The position numbers and the translations under genes were made by a program. Shown one piece after another: positions 1-10,000 of a stretch of DNA of 64,000 nucleotides; the first letter of the stretch is position 1, and each line of letters begins with the position of its first letter. A model generated the notes under the pieces. The model had not been told where the DNA came from. It ran no database searches and worked only from the letters and a program-made list of their open reading frames with translations. This stretch comes from Echinometra lucunter (Eukaryota; Echinodermata; Echinoidea; Camarodonta; Echinometridae): assembly GCA_029962745.1 (NCBI GenBank), contig CM057154.1, forward strand, positions 19,658,857 through 19,722,856. Reading direction: 5' to 3'.

Positions 1-740
1 GTAAAATCCAATACTCCCATTTTTCATAGAAATTAGTTTGTTTGCAATTTCGATCGTCTTGTAAAAATGTGACTTCTCTTCCACACAAACACTATTTTAC
101 TATTCAAGTAATTTTCTTTTATTTGCTTTATCTTTACTTGTCTTTACTAGTTTACTTAAAGTTCAATTTAAAATGTCAAGTCAAGACTTGGAGTTGGACA
201 GAAATGTGCATTTGTTATAGAAGGTTCAGATTAGATATTTTAGTCTCCCTACTAGTTCTACTATATTTACCGTACATAAATCTACCAGTACCATCAGTGT
301 CTACCATTTTATTTTTTCACTTATTTATTTAGGCCAAGTAAAAAAAATTATTAGTTTCTCGTCCCCGCCCCCATCGTTTTTTGCCGCCGCATCAAAAAAA
401 GTTTGGGCTTAATTGCAGAATACCCTACCATTTTCTACTGTACATGCATGCATGCATGTATGCCTCGTTCTGAAAATGGGTATGGACGTGTTGTGGTGGG
501 GTATTCTGCAAAAGTTTGTTTTTTAAAAAAATAAATAAAAACACAAAATTTCGATTGATTTTCGCTGTTTCCTGCCATTGAACCTCGCACATGTACAGCC
601 TACATATCGTACCATACTTATAAACAATTAGAAATCAGACCACCCAAATAGCGTTGTGCAGCGATCAGCCATTTTTTAAATCCATGGCATCGCGTTGAAT
701 GTATCCTGGTAAATGTGGTACCCAAGGAATTGACATTTTT
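1..740. other. Intergenic stretch, no gene recognised
   Basis: AT-rich sequence with homopolymer A and T runs and a short CATGCATG repeat near 445-460. One 96-codon open frame on the plus strand (42-332) is rich in Leu, Tyr and Phe and resembles no family I know. It would be the 3' flank or an intron of the PPM1D gene, which runs leftward. I see no exon of PPM1D here. Confidence 0.5.
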
Positions 741-1320
741 TTTAAAAGGCAGTGTATACAGCCACACGCGTGTGTCTTTACCTTACGGCCACACGCGTGT
801 GGTTGTATCCACAGCATCGATATGAGGATACAGCCACACTTGTCTAAATTCCCACTTGAAGTCTGTGCCGCGACAGCTATCGCTAGTGTGCACTGCACTG
901 CACAAGCGATGTGTATTCATGCGATGGTATGTGTTGCGACTTGCAAAGCTTGGATCGTCACGAAGGTTTTATCTCTCGATTTCACTTATTATACAAACAA
1001 TATTTTCACTTCATTCTCACCTGGTCAGCAAGCAGGTGACAATATAGTACAATATTGTTTGTATTTCAGTGAATTTCAAGAGATAAAACCTTCGTGACGA
1101 TCCAAGTTTTGGGGTTTGGCAACACACTGTCGCATGAATTTACACATCGCTTGTGCAGTGCATACAACACTAGCGATAGCTGTAGCGGCGCAGAGTATTT
1201 TAGGTGGGAATTCAGTTGAGTGTGACTGTATCCTCATGTCGATGCTGTGGATACAACCACATGCCTGTGGCCGTAAGGTAAAGACACACGCGTGTGGCTG
1301 TATACACTGCCTTTTTAAAA
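741..1320. mobile_element. Foldback element with ~265-bp inverted arms
   Basis: Two long arms (about 749-1013 and 1051-1311) are inverted copies of each other, ending in GGCAGTGTATACAGCC and its complement. The arms carry repeated palindromic CCACACGCGTGTG motifs. The centre contains a second small palindrome, CACCTG...CAGGTG. Both ends abut T/A runs (TTTTAAA), which may be the target duplication. There is no transposase frame, so this is a non-autonomous foldback or MITE. The open frames inside it follow the repeat symmetry and are not genes. Confidence 0.85.
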
Positions 1321-1630
1321 AGTACCCTCATCCTCCTTTTTCAAAAAGTTAGGACGAGAAATTGATAATTTTTTCTTACTTGGCCTTATTTTCTTTTTTT
1401 TTTTTTAAAAAGGCAGAACATTACATGGTCGCCATGCTCAAGGGCAAGGCCAATGCCAAAGCGGGATCTCCCCACGCCGCGGCGGCTTACGTTAGGAGTT
1501 ACGTATCTGTGACGCCGATTACATGGAAAACTACCGTTCATTCATTTCAATAGAAATGAGAAACTGTTTCGCACAGTCATGACAGTGTTTCAAGTTGTAT
1601 AGACCCCTAATTTTTTTTTTTCTTACGAAT
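1321..1630. other. Short intronic/intergenic gap with GC-rich patch
   Basis: Contains a T run followed by TTTAAAAAGGCAG (1400-1416), which resembles the end of the neighbouring foldback element. A GC-rich patch follows (1425-1520) with a 63-codon open frame of no recognisable family. It probably lies in the first intron of PPM1D on the other strand. Confidence 0.4.
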
Positions 1631-1636
1631 ACTCAC

Positions 1637-1982
1637 ATCGTTCCTTCCACATGCCTTCTTGAGTGACACGAAATGCCTCTTTAATCGCGGCTTTCACTTT
1701 TTCTGGTTCACGGGAGAAAAATCCCTCTTGCTCCTTGATATTTTGCCACAAGTGATCGCGGGCGTACACTGCGGCCTCCTTCCCTCCATGTCCATCGAAC
1801 ACGGCAAAGCATGCATAGTCGGCGTCATGTTCTCGGTCGAAAACAATGCAGATCATGTCTTCCATGTATTTTCTCCCTCCCTGTGTCGAGTCACTGGATA
1901 CCCTAAGTCCCATCACACGTTTTCTTTTAGGATTTTTCTTCATGGGACTGGAAACAGTCCGATATTGTTCGACACCCTTCAT
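1637..1982 (-). CDS. PPM1D: PPM1D/WIP1-like PP2C phosphatase, first coding exon (partial gene)
   Basis: The exon encodes about 115 residues of a PPM-family (PP2C) Ser/Thr phosphatase, a metal-dependent enzyme which in vertebrates dephosphorylates p53, ATM and H2AX targets. Visible motifs are GGRKYMEDM (Glu41 and Asp42) and FAVFDGHGG (Asp63, metal-binding), followed by ARDHLW and EPEKVKAAI, which match the N-terminal part of vertebrate PPM1D closely. The start is the first ATG of the frame; a second Met lies at residue 14 and a third just before GLRVSS. The exon ends at a clean GTGAGT donor in phase 1, so the catalytic domain continues in exons left of the window; I found none in 1-1630. The long Pro-rich insertion that human PPM1D carries between the MED and DGHGG motifs is absent here. 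A basic KKNPKRKR stretch near the N-terminus could be a nuclear localisation signal (inference). Confidence 0.88.
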
Positions 1983-2080
1983 GTTTTCAGTCCTCCCAGC
2001 GCGCCGTTTTCTATCGAAAATGTTCTTTGTAACGCGCCAATATTATATACACAACGCCTATCTAAACTACGCTGTGGTTG

Positions 2081-2100
2081 AATCATGCGCTAACATGTCC
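2081..2100 (-). promoter_or_regulatory. p53-response-element-like 20-mer upstream of PPM1D
   Basis: Read on the minus strand, two adjacent decamers, GGACATGTTA and GCGCATGATT, have no spacer. They match the p53 half-site consensus RRRCWWGYYY at 9/10 and 8/10 positions, both with the favourable CATG core. They lie about 100 bp upstream of the PPM1D start codon. Mammalian PPM1D is a p53 target with a response element near its 5' UTR. That this site works in this organism is inference. Confidence 0.4.
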
Positions 2101-2430
2101 CTATCCGCGCCTCCCATTCGTTGGTTTCCCTTCAATGAACGCTGTACAAACCCAAGGCGGAAGTGACGAATGAATACATTGATCAAAGTTCATGGATTTC
2201 CAAATAAAAACAAAAAGCGGCCTGTGAGCAAAGTATATGATACCCTATGATACGCCTTTCCTCTGACTTGCTGATACATGAAAAATATTGACATTGTAAA
2301 CAAAAGGCCTGTCATAACGCGTGAACACGGTTCACAGAAGGAAGCTTTAGAAATCACAGAAGAATCAGAAATAGTGAATATTTTCAAAATATGGATGATT
2401 ATTTTGATTATTTTGTATCCTCCCTCTGAC

Positions 2431-2962
2431 ATGTCAGTCCCGGGGGGGGGGGGGTCACTTCCATTGAAGAGTGGACAGCATCCGCGAGAAAAAAAAAACG
2501 CGGAAAAGGGGTATTTTTTCAGGGGTAGGCGCGGAACGCGCGGAACGCGAATAGAGTGTCAAAAACGTCCAAAAATGAAAAAAAAAGCCCCCTAAATCAC
2601 GATAATCTAAAACGCGAAAAGGGTATGTAATTTGCACCGACTGCGAGACCCACTGTAACAAGACCCGTGAACGGAAAATCCTATAACGCCTGGTGTAAAA
2701 TATAATGAGACAGTGAATTATCTCGAGATAAAAACGGCTCCAAACTTTCAATGGACCCCACTAACACTCTCAAGATATGAAAATGGGAATATCCTCGTTT
2801 AGGGTGTGCAAATCTGGGACATCTGCACAAAATCCGTGTTTAGGGGGTCCTAGCGGCCTGCCCTTGAATCCTCGTTTAGGGTGCTTTTTTTAGGACGATT
2901 CTCGCGGATGCTGTCCAGTCTTCAATGGAAGTGACCCCCCCCCCCCCTCCCGGGATGTCAGT
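2431..2962. mobile_element. hAT-like MITE with 8-bp target duplication (complete copy)
   Basis: A 516-bp element (2439-2954) begins CCCGGGGG and ends CCCTCCCGGG. Its inverted termini continue inward through TCACTTCCATTGAAGA and ATCCGCGAGAA. It is flanked on both sides by the perfect 8-bp direct repeat ATGTCAGT (2431-2438 and 2955-2962), the duplication size typical of hAT elements. Internal sequence has AAAAGGGTAT and GTTTAGGGT motifs and no transposase. A second copy begins near 63757 and runs off the right edge. Confidence 0.88.
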
Positions 2963-3554
2963 ACACAGTTTCCGTTCAATGATGCACATAATGTGAACGG
3001 GAGAGAAATAATGTCAATCACATTTTTTAAAATGTCAATCATATTTTCATTTCAGTTAATGAAAAAGAATAGATTTCATCAATTTAAAACACATGATCTC
3101 TACCACATGGAATGACAGCTAACATCACCCTCCAAGAATAACACATACACGACGAATCCACAAGGGGGGGGGGGGGTACCCTGGGCCGAAGACGTTTAAC
3201 AAAACAAAATCTGGCATAGGCCTTACAGTAGTACTGGTAAGAAAATGTACCATCCTTGCCACAAGAATAAACAGGAAACTCAAAATATATTCATAACTGT
3301 TGGTATCACTGTTGATGATGCCACCGGCTACATTTCTTGCTATTTCTGGTGATTTTATTTCATTTAGGGGTTATTCGTATATTTTCTTCGTCGGATATTT
3401 TTAGGACAAAAGACTATGGATTTATGCACCATGCACGATAGGTTTTTCAGACTTCTAAGCTCGAAAGAGTAACATATACAATGTTTGATTTCCTCAAGTC
3501 AGATCATTGTTGGGGCCTCATCTGCGGCTCATCTGCCATTTTTTTAGCAACCTG
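2963..3554. other. Intergenic, no gene recognised
   Basis: AT-rich sequence with a poly-G run near 3165-3177. No coding frame of note. The region lies between the divergent PPM1D and PHF12 genes. Confidence 0.5.
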
Positions 3555-3717
3555 GGAGGTGTTTCATAAAGCTGTTCGTAAGTTACGCACAACTTTACGC
3601 ACGACTGGAACATGTTCTAATCAGATTCTCAATCATTTACATGTAGCACAAGAACATAATCACCAGTCGTGTGTAAAGTCGTGCGTAACTTACGAACAGC
3701 TTTATGAAACACCCCCC
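3555..3717. mobile_element. Short MITE, family A (copy 1)
   Basis: About 163 bp with long inverted termini reading GTGTTTCATAAAGCTGTTCG at the left and the complement at the right, running inward through AAGTTACGCACAACTTTACG. The centre holds a CAATCATTTACATGTAGCAC segment. The same element occurs at 26412-26582 inside PHF12 intron 7. Confidence 0.85.
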
Positions 3718-5350
3718 TGATGTGTTGTAACACAATCCCTGCTCACCAGGCGCAGTTCTAGAGTTTAAAAAAGGGGGCTGGGGGCTACTGGGGGGCTTGG
3801 AAAATTGTAATGTATATCAAAATTTTAAATGGCACTTTATTATCAATTTTTTTTTTTGGGGGGGGGGGGGCTTGAGACCCCAAAGCTTCCCCCCCCCCCA
3901 ATAAAACCGCACCTGCTGCTCACACCATTCTTTTGAGTCAACAGAGTGTTACGGAGGCGCCATTAGTACGGTTAAGGGCCCCTGCTCTTAAACTGTGCCC
4001 CAAGGGCCACATGTGCTTTGCGAGATGATTTCATGTGATCCACTCCCCAAAAAGTTGAAAATATATTACGAACGAACAAAAGTCTAAAAAATATGTTGGC
4101 TTGCTTGATCCTCTCGATCAGGTAGCTAGAATTTTTTTTTCAATAAGGGGGGGGGGGGGCCTTCCAATTTTTAGGGGAGCACACAAATTAATATTTTGGG
4201 GCGGGGTGATAGCTGAGCCTGCTTAATTATTTACTGCACCTGAATGACTGTTTTATCAATTTGAAATTTGTTCACACAACGGCATAGCCAGGATTTCATT
4301 TTAGGGGGTGGTATAGTGAGCACACAAATTAATGGGCCTACTCATAGGGCCAACTATTAAAGCGAGCTTCCCAGGGGGCCTGAGCTGAGGGTGCAGCTGG
4401 AGGGGACTCGGAGCCTCCTCCTCCCGTGAGAAGCGAAGCTTCGACGTTTCTTTGTCATTCGATTGTCTGCTCCTCTTTCTATGTCACTAGTCTCTCACCT
4501 TCTTGTTCAAGCTTTTTGGGGCGTTTTGGGAGGGGCCATCGGCTCCATCGCCCCTGCAGGCTACGCAGGTGTGTTCACTTACGCATAGCAGGGGCCACGG
4601 AGTCGGGGGGGGGGCTTCAGCCCCTCCACTTTTTTGAGTAGACACGTTGGCCTCTATACAATAATTTTTTTGTTTTGTTTTAAAATATTATTTTATTCTT
4701 TTCTTTCAGTGACATCAATATTTACAAACATAGCAAACAAATTACAATCATAAACTGACAATATTACGTACAATGGTACCAGTAAAATCAAAGTAGAACA
4801 AAACATTTTATATACATAGACTTGTAAATCACTTCAGTTAACTAACAATTTGGTCCTTTCTGCGTTTCTTTCACTGAAAAAAAAGATTAAGAATGAAATA
4901 ATGCGGCAATGATTATGCTAGTAGCATGCGCAGCCCCCCCCCCCCTTTCAAAAACACTCCGCGGCTCCTGCATAGTACATTGGCGTAGCAATTAGGGAGT
5001 TTTCTGGGGGTGCTGGTGGGGCTTACTATTTCGAGGGGTGATACACGAGGCATAATTTTCACTTTTTTTACTGTGCGATATTTTGTATTCATGATAAGAA
5101 TGCAACACTTGAGGAATAATGGGAAATGCAAAAGAATGATTTTATATCATTCAAAGACAGCACTGCAGAACAACCTTATCAATTTGTCAATATTTCGTTT
5201 CCTACCCTCAGTTTGTTTTTTATGAGGGCATCTGGGAAGGGGAACATAAAATTTGTGGGGGCATGTACCCCTGATCAGAGCCCCCCCCCCCCCCGGTAGC
5301 TCTACGCTCCTGTCCACTGGGCTCGTAAATGACATAGGCTGATGCCCTAC
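3718..5350. repeat. Cluster of poly-G/poly-C-bearing repeat fragments
   Basis: Several degenerate repeat pieces with G or C runs of 10-14 bases (near 3860, 4147, 4608, 4937, 5281). The phrase AGCACACAAATTAAT occurs twice (about 4180 and 4320) beside a poly-G run. ATTGGCGTAGCAATTAGG (4979) and GGCATAGCCAGGATTTC (4279) look like ends of one family. The copies are broken and I cannot define individual boundaries. No gene is seen. Confidence 0.55.
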
Positions 5351-5519
5351 CACTTATTAAACTTCAAAAAGAGGCATAAGAGGATAATGATGATAATTAT
5401 AATATGGGAGGGAACCGGAGGCCGGAGGGGTCTATAGGGTGCTGGAGAGGGTGCTGTCAGCATATATAGAGAAAAGTCTCATATAAAAAGCAAACAAACA
5501 ATGAAACAAAGATTTTAAG

Positions 5520-5546
5520 GGGGGGGGGGGGGGGGGGGGGGGGGGA
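5520..5546. repeat. Poly-G run of about 27 bases
   Basis: An uninterrupted G homopolymer followed by GAGAGA. Assembly length is unreliable in such runs, and it has strong G-quadruplex potential on the plus strand. Confidence 0.9.
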
Positions 5547-5964
5547 GAGATCATCGGTCTGGGGAGAGTAACTCTAAAAGAAAGAAACAATGATATGACC
5601 CACGTTTGGGAACATGATTGGTCCATATTAAAAATTAGAATTAAAAAAAAAAAAAAAAACAGAAAATTGACCTTCACAGCTGGTAGTACATAATCGAGTT
5701 ATCAGTTTAGGCACATACATAACAAAAATCCATAAAAATGCAACCAAAAAAAGTCAAAATGCATTTGGTGAAAAAGTAGAGAGAAAAGTGAAGAAGAAAA
5801 AAAAAAAAAAAGAGGAAAAACAACAAAGCAAAATTATTAACTGCATGCCATGCATTATAGTGCCCTATGCATTATGACCACCAAAGAGTCATTTCGAAGA
5901 CGAAATGCACAGAAAATAAGGAGAAATGGAGTCAAGGATCGGGGAAGTGGAGAGAACTTGCAGA

Positions 5965-5970
5965 TCAAGA

Positions 5971-6014
<44 letters not shown>

Positions 6015-6141
6015 CAAGAGAGATAGTAAAGAAAAAGAATGAGAAGGCATTAGATGGAGGTGAGAATAATAATTATTATTATAGGAGAGAGAAGGGGGTA
6101 GAGAGAGCGAAAGGAAAAGGAAAGGTTGGCACCTGCAGGAG

Positions 6142-6176
<35 letters not shown>

Positions 6177-6200
6177 ATGAATGAATGAATGAATGAATGA
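5965..6200. repeat. Microsatellite cluster: (GA)n, (GAAA)n, (GAAT)n
   Basis: A GA tract at about 5971-6012 is followed by a GAAA tract (6139-6176) that passes directly into GAAT repeats (6174-6198). Open frames reported across it on either strand encode only low-complexity Arg/Glu/Lys or Phe/Leu/Ser runs and are not genes. Confidence 0.9.
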
Positions 6201-6361
6201 AAAAAGAAAGAGTGGAAACATAGGGAGAGAGGGGAAGAAAAAGAGGTAAAGAGAAGAAGGAAGGAGAATAGATAGTGGGGAGAGATATTCCAGGAAAATG
6301 TATACTGTGCACGGTTTAGAAATGAAAACGGCATATTCTTCAAAATTCATTGATCATCAAT

Positions 6362-6587
6362 CATGCGCGTGCTGTCATCTCTGTCTATGAAGACAGCTGC
6401 CTCAGTGAATGATTGATTATGTTGTTGGAGCCTTAATGGTCTCTCTTTGTCAATTTTATTAATAAATATTTGAAGTCTTTATTTTCTTTATTTCCGTCCA
6501 CATGGTTTATGAATTTGATTTCGCGCATTTTATCTAGACCTGTCTGATACACATGCGCAATGATAATCAAGGATATGAGCATGCGCA
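6362..6587. promoter_or_regulatory. NRF1-like CATGCGC motifs upstream of PHF12
   Basis: Three CATGCGC copies (6362, 6552 and 6580) lie 400-630 bp upstream of the PHF12 start codon; the last two are CATGCGCA. They match half of the NRF1 consensus GCGCATGCGC, common in TATA-less housekeeping promoters. No TATA box is evident near the PHF12 start. A YY1-like AAAATGGCG sits in intron 1 (about 7202). Function is inferred from motif only. Confidence 0.35.
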
Positions 6588-6988
6588 GTTGTGCGCCACC
6601 ATCGGGGGCTCCTCGGAAATGTAAATTGCCAATCTACTGTGTAAGCTTCACTACATTTTCTGGAATTTCTGCCTGTAGGAGATGCGTTTTCAGTCTGAAT
6701 TCACTTAGTCAGTAGCTGTATCCAGTATGGTTGCCTGTGCCTAATTTCAAAGAAATTCGTTATTCCGTTTTTTTAGGACAAGAGTTTCCAGCAAGCACCA
6801 TCCGCTCGTTCCGTGCAGAATATTCAGTGCACTCGCCGTGCCATAAACTACGGCGGCGGGTACTTGTGGGGATGTGTTACCGTACTTTACCACACGGGGC
6901 CGCAGACTTTTTTGGAAATCATTGATTCTTTTGCATCTAATTTTTCGAACTACCATACAAACATTAGGCAAGCAAACCAACTTACGAG

Positions 6989-7039
6989 ATGGCTGCGACT
7001 GTCCAGTATGATCTGGACACGTCTGGAGGTCTCATGATG
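6989..7039 (+). CDS. PHF12: PHF12 exon 1
   Basis: Seventeen codons giving [17 protein letters not shown], which aligns with [10 protein letters not shown] near the start of vertebrate PHF12. The exon ends in a GTAAGT donor, phase 0. The start is chosen because conservation begins just after it. Confidence 0.88.
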
Positions 7040-10000
7040 GTAAGTAAAAGTGGAATTCTGCCGTTGAACAACTTGTTTGTGCCGGGATTTCGATTTGACA
7101 GATGTTCTCGTTTGCTTATGCACGGCCATTGAAACGCGTGCGAACAACAAAATTTACTTGCTGCGCCTTGCATGCACACAGAACTCGTTCTTTTTTCTTT
7201 CAAAATGGCGACGCAACGTAGCAGGAAAGAGAGCTCTTTGCTGTGCGTCCTGTGTATTCCACCATCTTCACTCTTAACATGTTTCTAACTGTTTTCATGT
7301 CATATTTGCAGCAAATTCAGGCTCTGGTTGCCCCACCTCAAAGTGATGAGCCTCCAAGAAAATACAGGCGAACAGAGCCAAGGAGGACAGGAAGAGCAAC
7401 CAACAGAGATTCTTGTGATAGTTGCACAGAAGGAGGAGATCTTATTTGCTGTGACCGTTGCCCTGCGTCCTTTCATCTCCAGTGCTGGTAATAATTTTCT
7501 GTAGACCAAAGTATATACCGTACTCTAAAACTTTAAAAATCTTTTTCAAAGTTTGAATCAAAGGTCCGTCTAGTAACAGTAACAGTCTATTTCAACATTA
7601 ATCTTTATAGTCTGGACTGTAGTGTAGAATCTATTACTAAATTCAAGAAGATTATGGTTCATATTTTCAGTATGAATTAGATCTAACTCGCCTTATGAAA
7701 TGTTAGTGTACAAAACTTAAAAAAAGTTTATTCTGAGTGGTAATCTTTCTTTAGGCCCTAATAAACTTTCTTTGGGCAAAAGTAGAGTTAATTCTAAATT
7801 CATCTCCCAGATTTGTCTTTGATCTTTAGCACGGTTTGCACCCAGGTTATTCACAGGTTTTAACTTTTGTATTTGATTTTAGTCCACATATTATTTTGCT
7901 TCACTTCAGAATTGGCAGATATTCTGATAATGGGTAAAATTTCACAGATTTTTTTTTCCTAGATAACATGTTTTACATTCACAGCACTGTACAGAAAACT
8001 TGTTAACTTAGCCTTGCATACATTTCCTCAGAATCCATTTTCTTATCAAAACGTAAGTCTTCATAATGTGGATGGGTGGAAAATGACAATTTCCTTGTAC
8101 ATGCTTGCAGTCCCTGTTACAAACTGTTGAGACCTGCCTGAACATCTGCCAGAACTCATTAATTGATTGGTGATTTAAGTTGCAGCCACACATAAATAGA
8201 ATTAAGCATGGTCACATTTCTATTTTTTTATGACTTAGGAAAAGAAGTAAAGTGAAATACATTATGATGAATTTGAGATCTTTTCATCTTTTTTTTTTCC
8301 TCTTTTTTTCTTCTTCTCTTTCTTTTTTTATTTGTTGTTGACTGAAATGATTTGATAGTGGTATGATTTATTATTTTTTATCTTCAGTTTTATGATCAAA
8401 ACAACAAAACAACAACAGTAATAAAGCTCAAATTTACTTATCGATATAGTATTCAAATGGGCATCGCATACATGGCAAAAAAGTCTGTTGAGTGTTTATG
8501 ACAAGCTATTCTCCTTAGCAATAACCATGCAAGCATTTTCAGACCAAAGTCTAATTCTGAACTTCGACCCTGAATCTTAGCCCAACCTAAATCCTGAAGG
8601 CAACCCAAGCTCTAACCCTATATTGTTGACAAAGTAATGCACGGAGGTTTTATTTCCATGTGTTAATTTAGATCCACATGTATACATGTATGTCCAGTGC
8701 ACATGTGCATCTAAATCATGTTTGTGAACATGTACATCTTAATCAGCACATGAGCAATTGTTGGATTTCCATATATATTTAGATGAACATTCACATTTTC
8801 ATGTTTGTTGACAGTGCATTTACCGTAGATTGTTCTCTATGTCTCTAGTACTGAGACATGGGCCTTTGCATGGTACCCTCCAAAATTGTTATGGTTGCAT
8901 GTAAGGTCTTTTGATTCTTATGCTCATATTAATAGGACATGTAACATCCATTACAGGGAAAATGCTGTAGATTATCTTTTCACAAATTCTCATTTAACAG
9001 TATTGATTCAAGAAGGAAACTATGGGGAAGGACATTTATTACATGCAAAATTTGTATTTAGAATATGTAGTTTTGATTTCCTTATTTGTAGAAAGAAGAT
9101 GCATGTACATTGAAGGTTTGCTGAAATTAGCATGATTATTTATTTTTTGATCTGTAGAAGTAAAAACAGTCCCTGTATGGTCCTACAGATTCCACATAAT
9201 GAAAAAGAATGTGTAAAAAAAAAAATTAAAAAATGAAATTAACAAGGTAGCAACATAGCTTTATACCCTCCCCCCCCCCCCCCCCCAGGACTCTAGACCA
9301 AGATTTGGGGGCCCAAGTATCCTGGGAACCTGTTGGTGTCAAACCCTGCCTACAATAATTAGAAATTTGTTGACTGAAAAAACACTCAGTTCAACTTCAT
9401 GATTACAGATGTATGCAATTTATGATACAATTTACATGTTTATTTCCTGTTGTCCTTGAGCCAGAGGGACATTAGGATTTTCACGACTGTATATATTCTT
9501 TTGTTCATTCTCTTAAGGCGTAATATATTGGAACTACATGACTTCTTTTCTTTGTAGACAGTGGTTTGGTTCAGCTCTATTTTAAAGAGAAGTTAAAGAG
9601 ATCTGGAAGGAGATAAAAGATAATTTGTGAGCTTCCTCAGCCTTTTGATGTCAGTTTGGAAGAATATTGTGGTAGAAGTGTTCCCTGAAAAGGATTACTC
9701 TTCAAATGCCCTCATATTGCAAATTATATGACAAGAAACAGCTCAGCCTGAACATTCGTGCCTTGTTTCATAATTCTAATTTCATGTTTCCTGACATCCA
9801 CGCATATCTTGTACCGTTACAGTCGTGATGGTTACATGTATATGAACTAATTTTTCTGAAGACGACCGGGAGATTCACAGGACTACCTCACTCCCGCATA
9901 CCAGATGATGATGATGATGATGATGATGGGTGCAGTGCATGTGCTTTTCGACGAGATCAAGTTGATTTCTTACTATTGTGACGATTTTAAAACTCAGTGC

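Noticed and set aside
1362..1553. Possible small gene or exon (63 codons, GC-rich)
   Set aside because: No recognisable family. The upstream CAG is part of a TTTAAAAAGGCAG word like the foldback element end. Too little evidence.
1362..1560. Possible second exon of PPM1D on the minus strand
   Set aside because: The reverse translation shows none of the expected HVGDSGVVLG-type phosphatase motifs.
5867..6350. Overlapping open frames of 77-153 codons on both strands
   Set aside because: They consist of GA, GAAA and GAAT repeats translated in several frames.
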